DNA of 64,000 nt from Exiguobacterium flavidum (GTDB lineage: Bacteria > Bacillota > Bacilli > Exiguobacteriales > Exiguobacteriaceae), in NCBI RefSeq assembly GCF_003344535.1, contig NZ_QPKS01000004.1, positions 62,001-126,000 on the forward strand, written 5' to 3'. This document shows, piece after piece, positions 43,805 to 50,678 of this stretch. The first letter of the stretch is position 1, and each line of letters opens with the position of its first letter. The notes beneath the pieces are model-generated. The model was not told the origin of the DNA and did not search any database. It was given only the letters and a program-made list of their open reading frames with translations. Both the position numbers and the translations under genes were made by a program.

Positions 43805-43975
43805 ATGGCACCTAAAGAGACGGATGCACCGAACCGTGATCTCGAGGACGAACGGAAGCGACTGACGGAGAAGGAACGTAAGCTTTCCGAAGATCAGCAG
43901 GAACGAATCCTTGAAGGCAAGGATCAGATGCCTGACGATCCGGTCTCTCCTCGGGACCGCGGCGAGAATAGATGA
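43805..43975 (+). CDS. Small highly charged protein, 56 aa, unknown
   Basis: MAPKETDAPNRDLEDERKRL and onward: about half the residues are Glu, Asp, Lys or Arg, with no hydrophobic segment, so it is probably helical or disordered. GAGGAGGAG lies 6 bases from ATG 43805. It starts 13 bases after the Ohr stop and ends 29 bases before the DJ-1 gene, so the three genes are probably one operon. Function unknown; a stress role is suggested only by its neighbours. Confidence 0.7.
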   Translation: MAPKETDAPNRDLEDERKRLTEKERKLSEDQQERILEGKDQMPDDPVSPRDRGENR

Positions 43976-44004
43976 AACTTCAATCAACAAGGAGTGAAGA
44001 TACA

Positions 44005-44514
44005 ATGGGCAGGAAAGTAGCGGTAGTACTCGCAGATCATTTTGAAGACGTGGAATTCACGAAACCGGCCGATGCTTTGAAAGAAGCGGGGCATGACGTC
44101 GTCGTGATCGGTGTAGAGGCTGGGAAGGAACTGACTGGAAAACAGGGAGAAGCAAAAATCAAGACGGATCTCTCGATCGCTGACGCGAAACCGGACGAAT
44201 ATGATGCCCTCCTCATACCGGGCGGATTCTCGCCGGACCTTCTGCGCGAAGACGAACGGTTCCTCGACTTCGTCAAGGCGTTCGACCAAGATAAACGACC
44301 GGTCTTCGCCATCTGTCACGGACCTCAGTTGATGATCAATGCGAAGGTGGTCGAGGGGCGTAACATGACGGGATATAAATCGATCCGTATCGATATGGAA
44401 AACGCCGGCGTACGCTTTGAGGACAAGGAAGTCGTCGTCGACGGCAACTATGTCACAAGCCGGCAGCCTGACGATATCCCGGCTTTCAATAAGGAAATGC
44501 TTGCCCAGTTGTAA
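44005..44514 (+). CDS. DJ-1/PfpI family protein (YfkM/YraA-like)
   Basis: 169 residues of the class I glutamine amidotransferase-like fold. The nucleophile elbow is VFAICHGPQ (Cys104) and ALLIPGGFSPD supplies the conserved Glu/Asp region. Bacillus relatives YfkM and YraA are general-stress proteins reported to act on glyoxal or methylglyoxal adducts. ATG 44005 is 10 bases from AAGGAG; an upstream in-frame ATG at 43972 overlaps the preceding stop and lacks a good site. Last gene of a probable stress operon with ohr. Confidence 0.91.
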   Translation: MGRKVAVVLADHFEDVEFTKPADALKEAGHDVVVIGVEAGKELTGKQGEAKIKTDLSIADAKPDEYDALLIPGGFSPDLLREDERFLDFVKAFDQDKRPVFAICHGPQLMINAKVVEGRNMTGYKSIRIDMENAGVRFEDKEVVVDGNYVTSRQPDDIPAFNKEMLAQL

Positions 44515-44522
44515 ATTAACGA

Positions 44523-44563
44523 CGAACACCTCCCGGACCAGGACGGTTCGGGAGGTGTTTTTA
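44523..44563. terminator. Bidirectional terminator
   Basis: AACACCTCCCG / CGGGAGGTGTT stem with TTTTT on the plus side. Confidence 0.8.
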
Positions 44564-44574
44564 CGTTCGTATCC

Positions 44575-44982
44575 TCAGTTTCCCGGATAGTCACAAAGTT
44601 CCGTGATCACTCCGTGGGAATGCCTCGGGTTCATGTAGATGAGGCGACGTCCGTGTGCAGTCGTCCGGTATGTTTCTTCGAGGAAGGTGATGCCCTTTGC
44701 TCTTGCTTCTGCGATGGCCACGTCGAGGTCCTGTACGCGATATGCGATATGATGAACCCCTTTTCCGCGTTGCTTCAAGAAACGGGCGATCGGACTTTGA
44801 TCATCCGTCGGCGTCAACAGTTCGATCTTGTCGCCCTCGAAGTCGATGACGGCAACATTAGAGGCGACTCCCGGCGTCTCATTCGAAAAGCGATCAATCA
44901 AGACGCCGCCGAGTACTTTCGTATAGAATTCGATCGCTTCGTCCATGTCGCGGACGGCGACTCCTGTGTGGTCTAAAATCAT
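44575..44982 (-). CDS. mce: Methylmalonyl-CoA epimerase (VOC family)
   Basis: 135 residues in two VOC repeats. HTGVAVRDMDEAIEFYTKVLG, GKGVHHIAYRVQDLD and HSHGVITELCDY hold the metal ligands His, His and Glu and match methylmalonyl-CoA epimerase, which interconverts the R and S forms for propionate or branched-chain breakdown. The mutase is not in the window. A glyoxalase-type function is the alternative. GAAAGGAACG precedes ATG 44982. Monocistronic; about 250 bases to the next gene hold its promoter and that of the M23 gene. Confidence 0.85.
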   Translation of the reverse strand: MILDHTGVAVRDMDEAIEFYTKVLGGVLIDRFSNETPGVASNVAVIDFEGDKIELLTPTDDQSPIARFLKQRGKGVHHIAYRVQDLDVAIAEARAKGITFLEETYRTTAHGRRLIYMNPRHSHGVITELCDYPGN

Positions 44983-45131
44983 GCCATCACGTTCCTTTCA
45001 TATTCAAATTCCTCATACTATAAGTGTGCGACGAAAGAAGAACTGATGCAATTTTTTCGCTCTATTACGAAAGACCCCTCCTTTTTTTGTCAGAATGAAA
45101 TATCTCTGAAACATAATATCGAGAAAATGAA

Positions 45132-45140
45132 TGCTATAAT
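45132..45140 (+). promoter_or_regulatory. Extended -10 promoter of the first M23 gene
   Basis: TGC-TATAAT (45132-45140); no clear -35 box. The leader is about 87 bases. Confidence 0.55.
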
Positions 45141-45153
45141 CAAAAACGTTCGA

Positions 45154-45170
45154 TTAACATTTAATTTACG
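45154..45170. promoter_or_regulatory. WalR-like box at the first M23 gene
   Basis: On the minus strand CGTAAA-N5-TGTTAA, 11 of 12 positions of the WalR/YycF motif TGTWAH-N5-TGTWAH, just downstream of the inferred transcript start. Confidence 0.4.
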
Positions 45171-45233
45171 CTACTTATATAGAAATTCAAACGATCGATA
45201 TAAATTCTAACAAGAAAAAGAGGGAATAGCAGA

Positions 45234-46598
45234 ATGAAGAAAACGCTCGCGTCGCTCGTCGTCTCGGCTCTCATCATCACATCAGCTCCATTTGGTGCAG
45301 AGGCGGAAAGCCTTAAAGAAAAAGAGGCACGCAATGCCCAAGAACAACGTCAAAATAAGAAAAAACAATCTCAACTCGAATCACACGTCCATTCAGAGGG
45401 CGAAAAAATCTCAAAAACGCAAGAAGAGGTCAACCGGATCGACACCGCATTGAACGAGAAAATCTTTGCGATTGCCGCAAAGGATCGCGAAATCAAAACG
45501 ATTGAGCGTGAAATCGCTGAACTTGACCGCAAAATCAAGGCCTATCAGCTCAAACTGAAGAAGCAGGAAGCATTGCTCGGCGATCGTCTGCGTGTCATGC
45601 AGGAAAACGACGGAAACTCGATCAAATGGGAAGAAGTCATCTTCGGTTCGAAGGATGTCGGTGACCTTGTCAGCCGCGTTTTCGCAGGTAAATCAATCGC
45701 GGAGCAAGACAACAAGATGATCGTTGATTACCGTACGACCCAGGAAAAGCTTTCGAATGCGCAAGCAGAGCAGAAGCAAAAGAAAGCGAAGCTCGTCACG
45801 GAAAAAGAAAATCTCAAAGCTCAAAAAGCTGATCTCGAGAAACAACTTCAAGCACGCAATGAGAAATTGAAGGAACTTAGAAAGCGTAAAGCCAAGTTCG
45901 AGACACAGCTCGTCTCGACACGCGAAGCGTCTCAAATCCTGATTGCACAAGAACGTGCCATCGCGGCAGAAAAAGCGGCGCAGGCACGTGAAGCGCGCGA
46001 AGCGAAGGCTCGTGCGGCCCAAGCAGCCCGCGAAGCGAAAGCCCGTGCGGAAGCTGAAGCGGCCCAGGCAGCACAAGCGAAACAAGCAGCGAAGCAATCG
46101 GCCAAGCAATCTTACACGCCGAGTGCGCCGAGTGCACCGAAAGCGGCGCCGGCGGCTCCGAAAGTGGCAGCACCTGCAGCGTCGTCTTCACTCTTCATCC
46201 GTCCGACAGGCGGCGGAACGACACAAGGGTATGGCGCGGCAGGCGGCGGAAACGGCTATACGTTCCATAACGGTCTCGATTTCGGCGGACCGGTCGGGTC
46301 ACCGATCGTCGCTGCAGCGACCGGGACAGTCATCCTCGCACAAAGCGGCGGTCCTTACGGAAACCACGTCATGATTGCTCATCAGTTGAATGGTCAGACA
46401 TACACGACGGTATATGCACATATGAACTCGCTGAACGTCAGCTCCGGCCAGCGTGTCAGCCAAGGACAGCAAATCGGGACACTCGGCAGCACAGGGAACT
46501 CGACAGGTCCACACCTTCATTTCGAAATCCATGTCGGCGGTTACGTTTACAGCGGAACAGGCCCTGCGAACTCGGTCAATCCAAACAGCATGCTTTGA
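45234..46598 (+). CDS. Secreted coiled-coil M23 peptidoglycan hydrolase, paralogue 1
   Basis: 454 residues. Signal peptide (cleavage near PFGAEAES, residue 25), a PcsB/EnvC-like coiled coil (about 25-260) with the conserved break LGDRLRVMQENDGNSIKWEE, an Ala/Gln/Pro-rich linker (260-320), and an M23 endopeptidase domain (about 325-454). Zinc ligands are FHNGLDFGG (HxxxD), YAHM and GPHLHFE, so the enzyme should be active. It cuts peptide bridges in peptidoglycan outside the cell, probably held in check by the coiled coil. ATG 45234 has AAAGAGGGAATAG upstream. A close paralogue follows. Confidence 0.93.
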   Translation: MKKTLASLVVSALIITSAPFGAEAESLKEKEARNAQEQRQNKKKQSQLESHVHSEGEKISKTQEEVNRIDTALNEKIFAIAAKDREIKTIEREIAELDRKIKAYQLKLKKQEALLGDRLRVMQENDGNSIKWEEVIFGSKDVGDLVSRVFAGKSIAEQDNKMIVDYRTTQEKLSNAQAEQKQKKAKLVTEKENLKAQKADLEKQLQARNEKLKELRKRKAKFETQLVSTREASQILIAQERAIAAEKAAQAREAREAKARAAQAAREAKARAEAEAAQAAQAKQAAKQSAKQSYTPSAPSAPKAAPAAPKVAAPAASSSLFIRPTGGGTTQGYGAAGGGNGYTFHNGLDFGGPVGSPIVAAATGTVILAQSGGPYGNHVMIAHQLNGQTYTTVYAHMNSLNVSSGQRVSQGQQIGTLGSTGNSTGPHLHFEIHVGGYVYSGTGPANSVNPNSML

Positions 46599-46603
46599 TC
46601 AGC

Positions 46604-46637
46604 AAGAACCCACTGCTATGCGGTGGGTTCTTTTTTT
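46604..46637 (+). terminator. Terminator between the two M23 genes
   Basis: AGAACCCAC / GTGGGTTCT stem with run of T. The paralogues are therefore separate transcription units. Confidence 0.87.
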
Positions 46638-46690
46638 GTTGAACCGTTTCCATTTGAAATGAAAATGAAATTTTTTCGTAACCGTTAGGG

Positions 46691-46699
46691 TGATATAAT
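46691..46699 (+). promoter_or_regulatory. Extended -10 promoter of the second M23 gene
   Basis: TGA-TATAAT (46691-46699), weak -35. A lone WalR-like half-site TGTAAA follows at about 46713. Confidence 0.5.
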
Positions 46700-46795
46700 C
46701 AATCTCGCAACATGTAAATGATTTTCCAACATGATTTGATTTCTGCCATACATAATCCAGTTCAATTGAATCTACATAGTGAGGAAGTAGTATAC

Positions 46796-48031
46796 ATGAT
46801 CAAAAAAATCATCTCGGCATTCATTGCGGGGACAATGCTCATCAGTGGCGCATCATTCGCGGAAGCAACATCGATCAAGGAAAAGAAGGCGAAAAATGCG
46901 GAAGAACAACGTAAGTTGAAAAAGTCGATTCAGAACCATGAACATAAAATTTCAAAAGAACAAGAGACGATCAATAAGCTCGATGCCCGGGTCAACGAAA
47001 AAATCTTCCAGGTCGCAGAGAAGAACAAACAAATCGAGCAGCTTGAAAAGAAAATCACGGAACTCGAGAAGGAAATCAGACTGTACGAAGAAGAATTGAA
47101 GTCGAAGGAGCAGGAGCTCGGTGATCGTTTGCGCGTTCTGCAGGAAAACGACGGAAATTCGATCAAGTGGGAAGAAATCATCTTCGGAGCGAAAGATCTC
47201 GGGAATTTGATCAGTCGCGTCATGGCTGGTAAGAAAATCACTGAACAAGACGACAAGCTGATCACGGAATACCGGGAGATGCAGGAAAAATTGACACGTG
47301 CTAAGGAAGAACTCGACGAGAAGAAGGTTGAACGCCTGTCTGAGAAGAAGGTTCTCGAACAGCAAAAAGCTGAGCTCAAGTCGGAGATGAGGCTTCGGAG
47401 CGAGAAGTTGAAGAAACTTCGTAAAGGCAAGACGAAAATCACGACGCAACTCATGAAGGCGAAGGACGTCCAGGCCATCCTCGAAGCGCAAGAACGGGCC
47501 ATCGCTGCGGAGAAGGCCGCGGCTGCGGCTGCGGCTAAAGCTGCCAAGGCGGCGGCAGCGCGTGCGAAAGCGAACAGTGCGAATTCTGTTGCCTCGTCCA
47601 TCAGCGTCCCAAGCAACCCCGGAAAGTTCATCCGTCCGGTCGGCGGCGGCATCTCGCAAGGGTTCGGTCCTGCGAGCGGACAGTACGGCTATACGTTCCA
47701 TAACGGGACGGACTTCACGGGATCAGTAGGTACGCCGATCGTCGCAGCGGCGACAGGGACGGTCATCACGGCTCAAAGCGGCGGCCCGTACGGAAACCAT
47801 GTAATGATCACTCATTTGATTGACGGACAAGTCTATACGACGGTCTATGCGCATATGAATTCGTTGAACGTCAGTGCAGGACAACGTGTCAGCCAAGGAC
47901 AACAGATCGGTACGCTCGGTAATACCGGAAATTCGTCTGGTCCGCATCTGCATTTTGAGATCCATGTCGGAGGTTATCAATTCAGTGCCTCTGGACCTGC
48001 GAACACCGTCAACCCGCTAGCTTATCTATGA
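46796..48031 (+). CDS. Secreted coiled-coil M23 peptidoglycan hydrolase, paralogue 2
   Basis: 411 residues with the same plan as the gene before: signal peptide (SGASFAEAT, residue 24), charged coiled coil with LGDRLRVLQENDGNSIKWEE, a shorter linker made of poly-Ala (EKAAAAAAAKAAKAAAARAK), and an M23 domain with FHNGTDFTG, YAHM and GPHLHFE. The catalytic domains of the two are nearly the same, while coil and linker differ more. ATG 46796 is set by GAGGAAG and the signal peptide; the frame is open further upstream without a site. Own promoter and terminator. A recent tandem duplication. Confidence 0.92.
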   Translation: MIKKIISAFIAGTMLISGASFAEATSIKEKKAKNAEEQRKLKKSIQNHEHKISKEQETINKLDARVNEKIFQVAEKNKQIEQLEKKITELEKEIRLYEEELKSKEQELGDRLRVLQENDGNSIKWEEIIFGAKDLGNLISRVMAGKKITEQDDKLITEYREMQEKLTRAKEELDEKKVERLSEKKVLEQQKAELKSEMRLRSEKLKKLRKGKTKITTQLMKAKDVQAILEAQERAIAAEKAAAAAAAKAAKAAAARAKANSANSVASSISVPSNPGKFIRPVGGGISQGFGPASGQYGYTFHNGTDFTGSVGTPIVAAATGTVITAQSGGPYGNHVMITHLIDGQVYTTVYAHMNSLNVSAGQRVSQGQQIGTLGNTGNSSGPHLHFEIHVGGYQFSASGPANTVNPLAYL

Positions 48032-48039
48032 TAGGAACG

Positions 48040-48068
48040 TCCGGCTGCCTTGCAGCCGGGCTTTTTTA
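48040..48068 (+). terminator. Terminator of the second M23 gene
   Basis: CCGGCTGC / GCAGCCGG stem followed by GCTTTTTT. Confidence 0.85.
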
Positions 48069-48129
48069 TATGACTGGCGTGAATCGGCGTCGTTCCGGGT
48101 AACATACAAAAACAGAGAGGTGAAGCTTG

Positions 48130-48543
48130 ATGAGGTGGCAAACTATCCGCTGGAATGGGAAAATGGTTCGGTACAGGATCGAGCCGCAGATCGTCCGTTT
48201 GGCGAACTACGGTCCATATCACCTCGGGCATACGTTGTTTCCTTCCCCGCATAGAAGATCAATCGAACTCGCAGAACTGCTGAAGAACAAATATGCAAAG
48301 CGATACAAGCGCCCGCTCGCAGTGAAGACGGAGTCATTCGCGACTGAAATCTGGGGACATGCGCATCTTGACATCTGGTACCGGACTTGCCTGCTGTTTC
48401 CTTTGCCGCGGACTGTCCGGGACCATTGTAAAAAGCAACTTGTCCATACCCGAATCGTCGACATCGGTGTCAAGGCGGTCGATACGAACCGGTGGGTATG
48501 GGATGTGGGAAGCCGATTGGGCGGATGGTTTGTCTTTCGCTGA
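48130..48543 (+). CDS. Unknown protein, 137 aa
   Basis: Basic and aromatic (RWQTIRWNGKMVRYRIEPQI, WVWDVGSRLGGWFVF), no signal peptide or clear membrane helix. HLGHTLFPSPHRRS and EIWGHAHLDIWYR are histidine-rich patches. I do not recognise the family. ATG 48130 follows AGAGGTGAAGC. Its codon use looks like the neighbouring genes. It stands alone between the M23 genes and the ZIP transporter. Confidence 0.68.
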   Translation: MRWQTIRWNGKMVRYRIEPQIVRLANYGPYHLGHTLFPSPHRRSIELAELLKNKYAKRYKRPLAVKTESFATEIWGHAHLDIWYRTCLLFPLPRTVRDHCKKQLVHTRIVDIGVKAVDTNRWVWDVGSRLGGWFVFR

Positions 48544-48603
48544 GGGGGAACCATCCTTTACCTGACCGGGCTAGCAGATTTCAGGAATTTTTCGTTCGAA
48601 AAG

Positions 48604-48631
48604 TTGCACTAGAGCAAAACAATAGTATAAT
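48604..48631 (+). promoter_or_regulatory. Promoter of the ZIP transporter
   Basis: TTGCAC (48604-48609), 16-base spacer, TATAAT (48626-48631). Confidence 0.68.
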
Positions 48632-48659
48632 GGAAAAAAAGATGTAAGGAGACAAGCTC

Positions 48660-49499
48660 ATGGAACAATCTACATTATGGTTCGCGTTTGGACTTACCGT
48701 GTTCGCCGGACTTGCGACGGGGATCGGTAGTCTGATCGCCTTATTCGCAAAACAAACGAACACGAAATTCTTGTCTATCGCCCTTGGATTCTCAGCAGGG
48801 GTCATGATTTACGTCTCGATGGTCGAAATCTTCCAGAAAGCGAAGGATGCGTTAACACCGGAATACGGACTACAGATGGGGACACTCTATACGGCACTCG
48901 GCTTCTTCGGCGGGATTTTCCTGATTGCCTTGATTGACAAGCTGATTCCGAGCAACGGGAATCCGCATGAGGTAAAACGAGTCGAGGAGCTTGAGGAGAT
49001 GGAGGCGGCTGCCGCTGCTGAGGTCTTGGTCGAGACACAACGGCGAGAAAGGCTTTACAAGGTAGGTATATTCTCAGCTCTTGCAATCGCGATTCACAAC
49101 TTTCCGGAAGGACTCGCTACGTTCGTCGCAGCGGTGCAGGATCCTGCACTCGGCATCCCGATCGCGGTAGCGATCGCGATTCATAACATTCCTGAAGGGA
49201 TCGCTGTTTCGATTCCACTGTTTTATGCGACTGGATCCCGGATCAAGGCGTTTCGCTATTCGTTCTTGTCAGGGCTTGCAGAACCGGTCGGTGCGGCAAT
49301 CGGCTTTCTCATCCTTATGCCGTACATGAGTGATACCGTCTTCGGCATCCTGTTCGCCTCAGTGGCCGGGATCATGGTGTTCATCTCGCTTGACGAGCTT
49401 CTCCCGGCAGCACGGGAGTACGGAGAAGCCCACTTATCAATCTATGGATTGATCGCAGGGATGATGGTGATGGCTGCAAGCCTGATTCTCTTCCTGTGA
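48660..49499 (+). CDS. ZIP family metal transporter (ZupT-like)
   Basis: 279 residues, eight membrane segments. The metal site is formed by HNFPEGLATF (TM4) and HNIPEGIAVS (TM5), the ZupT/GufA pattern; GLATGIGSLIALFA is TM1. The TM3-TM4 loop is Glu/Ala-rich (VEELEEMEAAAAAEVLVE) rather than His-rich. It should import zinc and other divalent metals. ATG 48660 has GTAAGGAGACAAGC upstream. The CadC-like repressor follows after 73 bases with no terminator seen, so they are probably cotranscribed. Confidence 0.92.
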   Translation: MEQSTLWFAFGLTVFAGLATGIGSLIALFAKQTNTKFLSIALGFSAGVMIYVSMVEIFQKAKDALTPEYGLQMGTLYTALGFFGGIFLIALIDKLIPSNGNPHEVKRVEELEEMEAAAAAEVLVETQRRERLYKVGIFSALAIAIHNFPEGLATFVAAVQDPALGIPIAVAIAIHNIPEGIAVSIPLFYATGSRIKAFRYSFLSGLAEPVGAAIGFLILMPYMSDTVFGILFASVAGIMVFISLDELLPAAREYGEAHLSIYGLIAGMMVMAASLILFL

Positions 49500-49572
49500 A
49501 GACGCGCTTCTCTTGCAATTTTTAAGCGGAGATGGTGGAATGGAGGGAGAAGCAATCGGAAAGGACTGAAGG

Positions 49573-49941
49573 ATGATGCATGCTCCCCGTTGTGAAACGA
49601 TTGCAATCAATCAGAGCAGGGCGGACGAAATCCAACGTGAGCTCGAAGATATACCGACCCAGGATATCGGTGCACTGTTCAAGGTGCTCGCGGATCCTAC
49701 GAGACTCAGGATTGCCTATGCACTGACGGTCGAGACAGAATTGTGCGTGTGTGATGTCTCGGCGTCCGTCGACTGTTCAATCGCGACAGCTTCCCACCAC
49801 CTTCGGACTTTGCTAAAACAAGGACTCGTCAAATACCGAAAAGAAGGAAAAGTCGTCTACTATTCGCTTGACGATTTTCATGTCTCTTCGTTGATCACGA
49901 TGGCGATGGAGCACGTGGCTGAAGGAAAAGCAGTCCGATGA
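49573..49941 (+). CDS. ArsR/SmtB family metal-sensing repressor, CadC-like
   Basis: 122 residues with a winged helix-turn-helix (about 35-110; SHHLRTLLKQGLVKYRKEGK). Cys7, Cys58 and Cys60 (ELCVCDVS) match three of the four thiolates of the CadC cadmium/lead/zinc site, but the residue at the fourth position (11) is Ala. It should leave its operator on metal binding. Two ATG codons (49573, 49576) are possible. No efflux ATPase adjoins; the gene follows a ZIP transporter. A terminator lies directly after. Confidence 0.9.
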   Translation: MMHAPRCETIAINQSRADEIQRELEDIPTQDIGALFKVLADPTRLRIAYALTVETELCVCDVSASVDCSIATASHHLRTLLKQGLVKYRKEGKVVYYSLDDFHVSSLITMAMEHVAEGKAVR

Positions 49942-49956
49942 CAAGAAAATGGAAAA

Positions 49957-49992
49957 CGAAAAGACCGTGTTCGCCGAACACGGTCTTTTCGT
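49957..49992. terminator. Bidirectional terminator
   Basis: GAAAAGACCGTGTT / AACACGGTCTTTTC stem, symmetrical, between convergent genes. Confidence 0.75.
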
Positions 49993-49996
49993 GCAG

Positions 49997-50608
49997 TCAC
50001 CGGCTTCTCCTGAGAAAGAAGACGACCGTGACGAGGATGAGGATGGACGAAAGAAGAGCGAGGCTCAGGCTGGTCTCTCGGAAGCCGGTTGCAGTCTCGC
50101 GCGTATTGATCATATCCCGCTCCATATGATCGTAAAGCTCCTGCTTGACCCGCTCTAAATCTTCGAGCAGCGTCTGAGTCGTCTTCGTCGAGTTTTCTGC
50201 GAGCCGTATCGCTTCCTCAGCGGATCCATTCTCGTAGGATCTGAAGACGGCTTCGATTTGGAGTTCCCAGACCTGGTTCTTATCGAGAAGGTCGAGCAGT
50301 GTTCCCGGTGTGTCAGGCGATGCTTGCAATTGATTGCGAAGGCGGTGAATCTCACTTGTGGCATGATAATACTCCCGCGCATAGGATGTATCGTGGTAGA
50401 GAAGAAGGCCACGAACCGCATTCGCCCGGTCCCTGTTCCTTTGAATCAACAAATCGACTCGTTTGATCATCGGCATGTCGTTCACATAAGTGTCTTCGCT
50501 CAATTTTCCCATGACCTCATAACCGGAAAGTGAATGGACCAAAGGGATAGAAGCGAATGCGAGAATCAATCCGACGAGCATTGAACGATGGAACCAATCC
50601 CTTTTCAT
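49997..50608 (-). CDS. Orphan membrane sensory protein (4-helix-bundle, CHASE3-type)
   Basis: 203 residues: TM1 (about 10-28), an extracellular all-helical region of about 145 residues (DLLIQRNRDRANAVRGLLLY, EYYHATSEIHRLRNQL), TM2 (about 180-198) and a tiny cytoplasmic RRSR tail. This is the layout of a chemoreceptor or kinase input domain, yet no output domain follows. It lies 70 bases downstream of the membrane GGDEF-EAL gene on the same strand, so it may act as a separate sensor subunit for it (inference). Ribosome site weak (AAAGGATTG). Confidence 0.72.
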   Translation of the reverse strand: MKRDWFHRSMLVGLILAFASIPLVHSLSGYEVMGKLSEDTYVNDMPMIKRVDLLIQRNRDRANAVRGLLLYHDTSYAREYYHATSEIHRLRNQLQASPDTPGTLLDLLDKNQVWELQIEAVFRSYENGSAEEAIRLAENSTKTTQTLLEDLERVKQELYDHMERDMINTRETATGFRETSLSLALLSSILILVTVVFFLRRSR

Positions 50609-50678
50609 GAATAAATCAATCCTTTGATGATGATAAGTGGATTATATACCAATAATTGCTTGATTGGTTGATTCGCTT

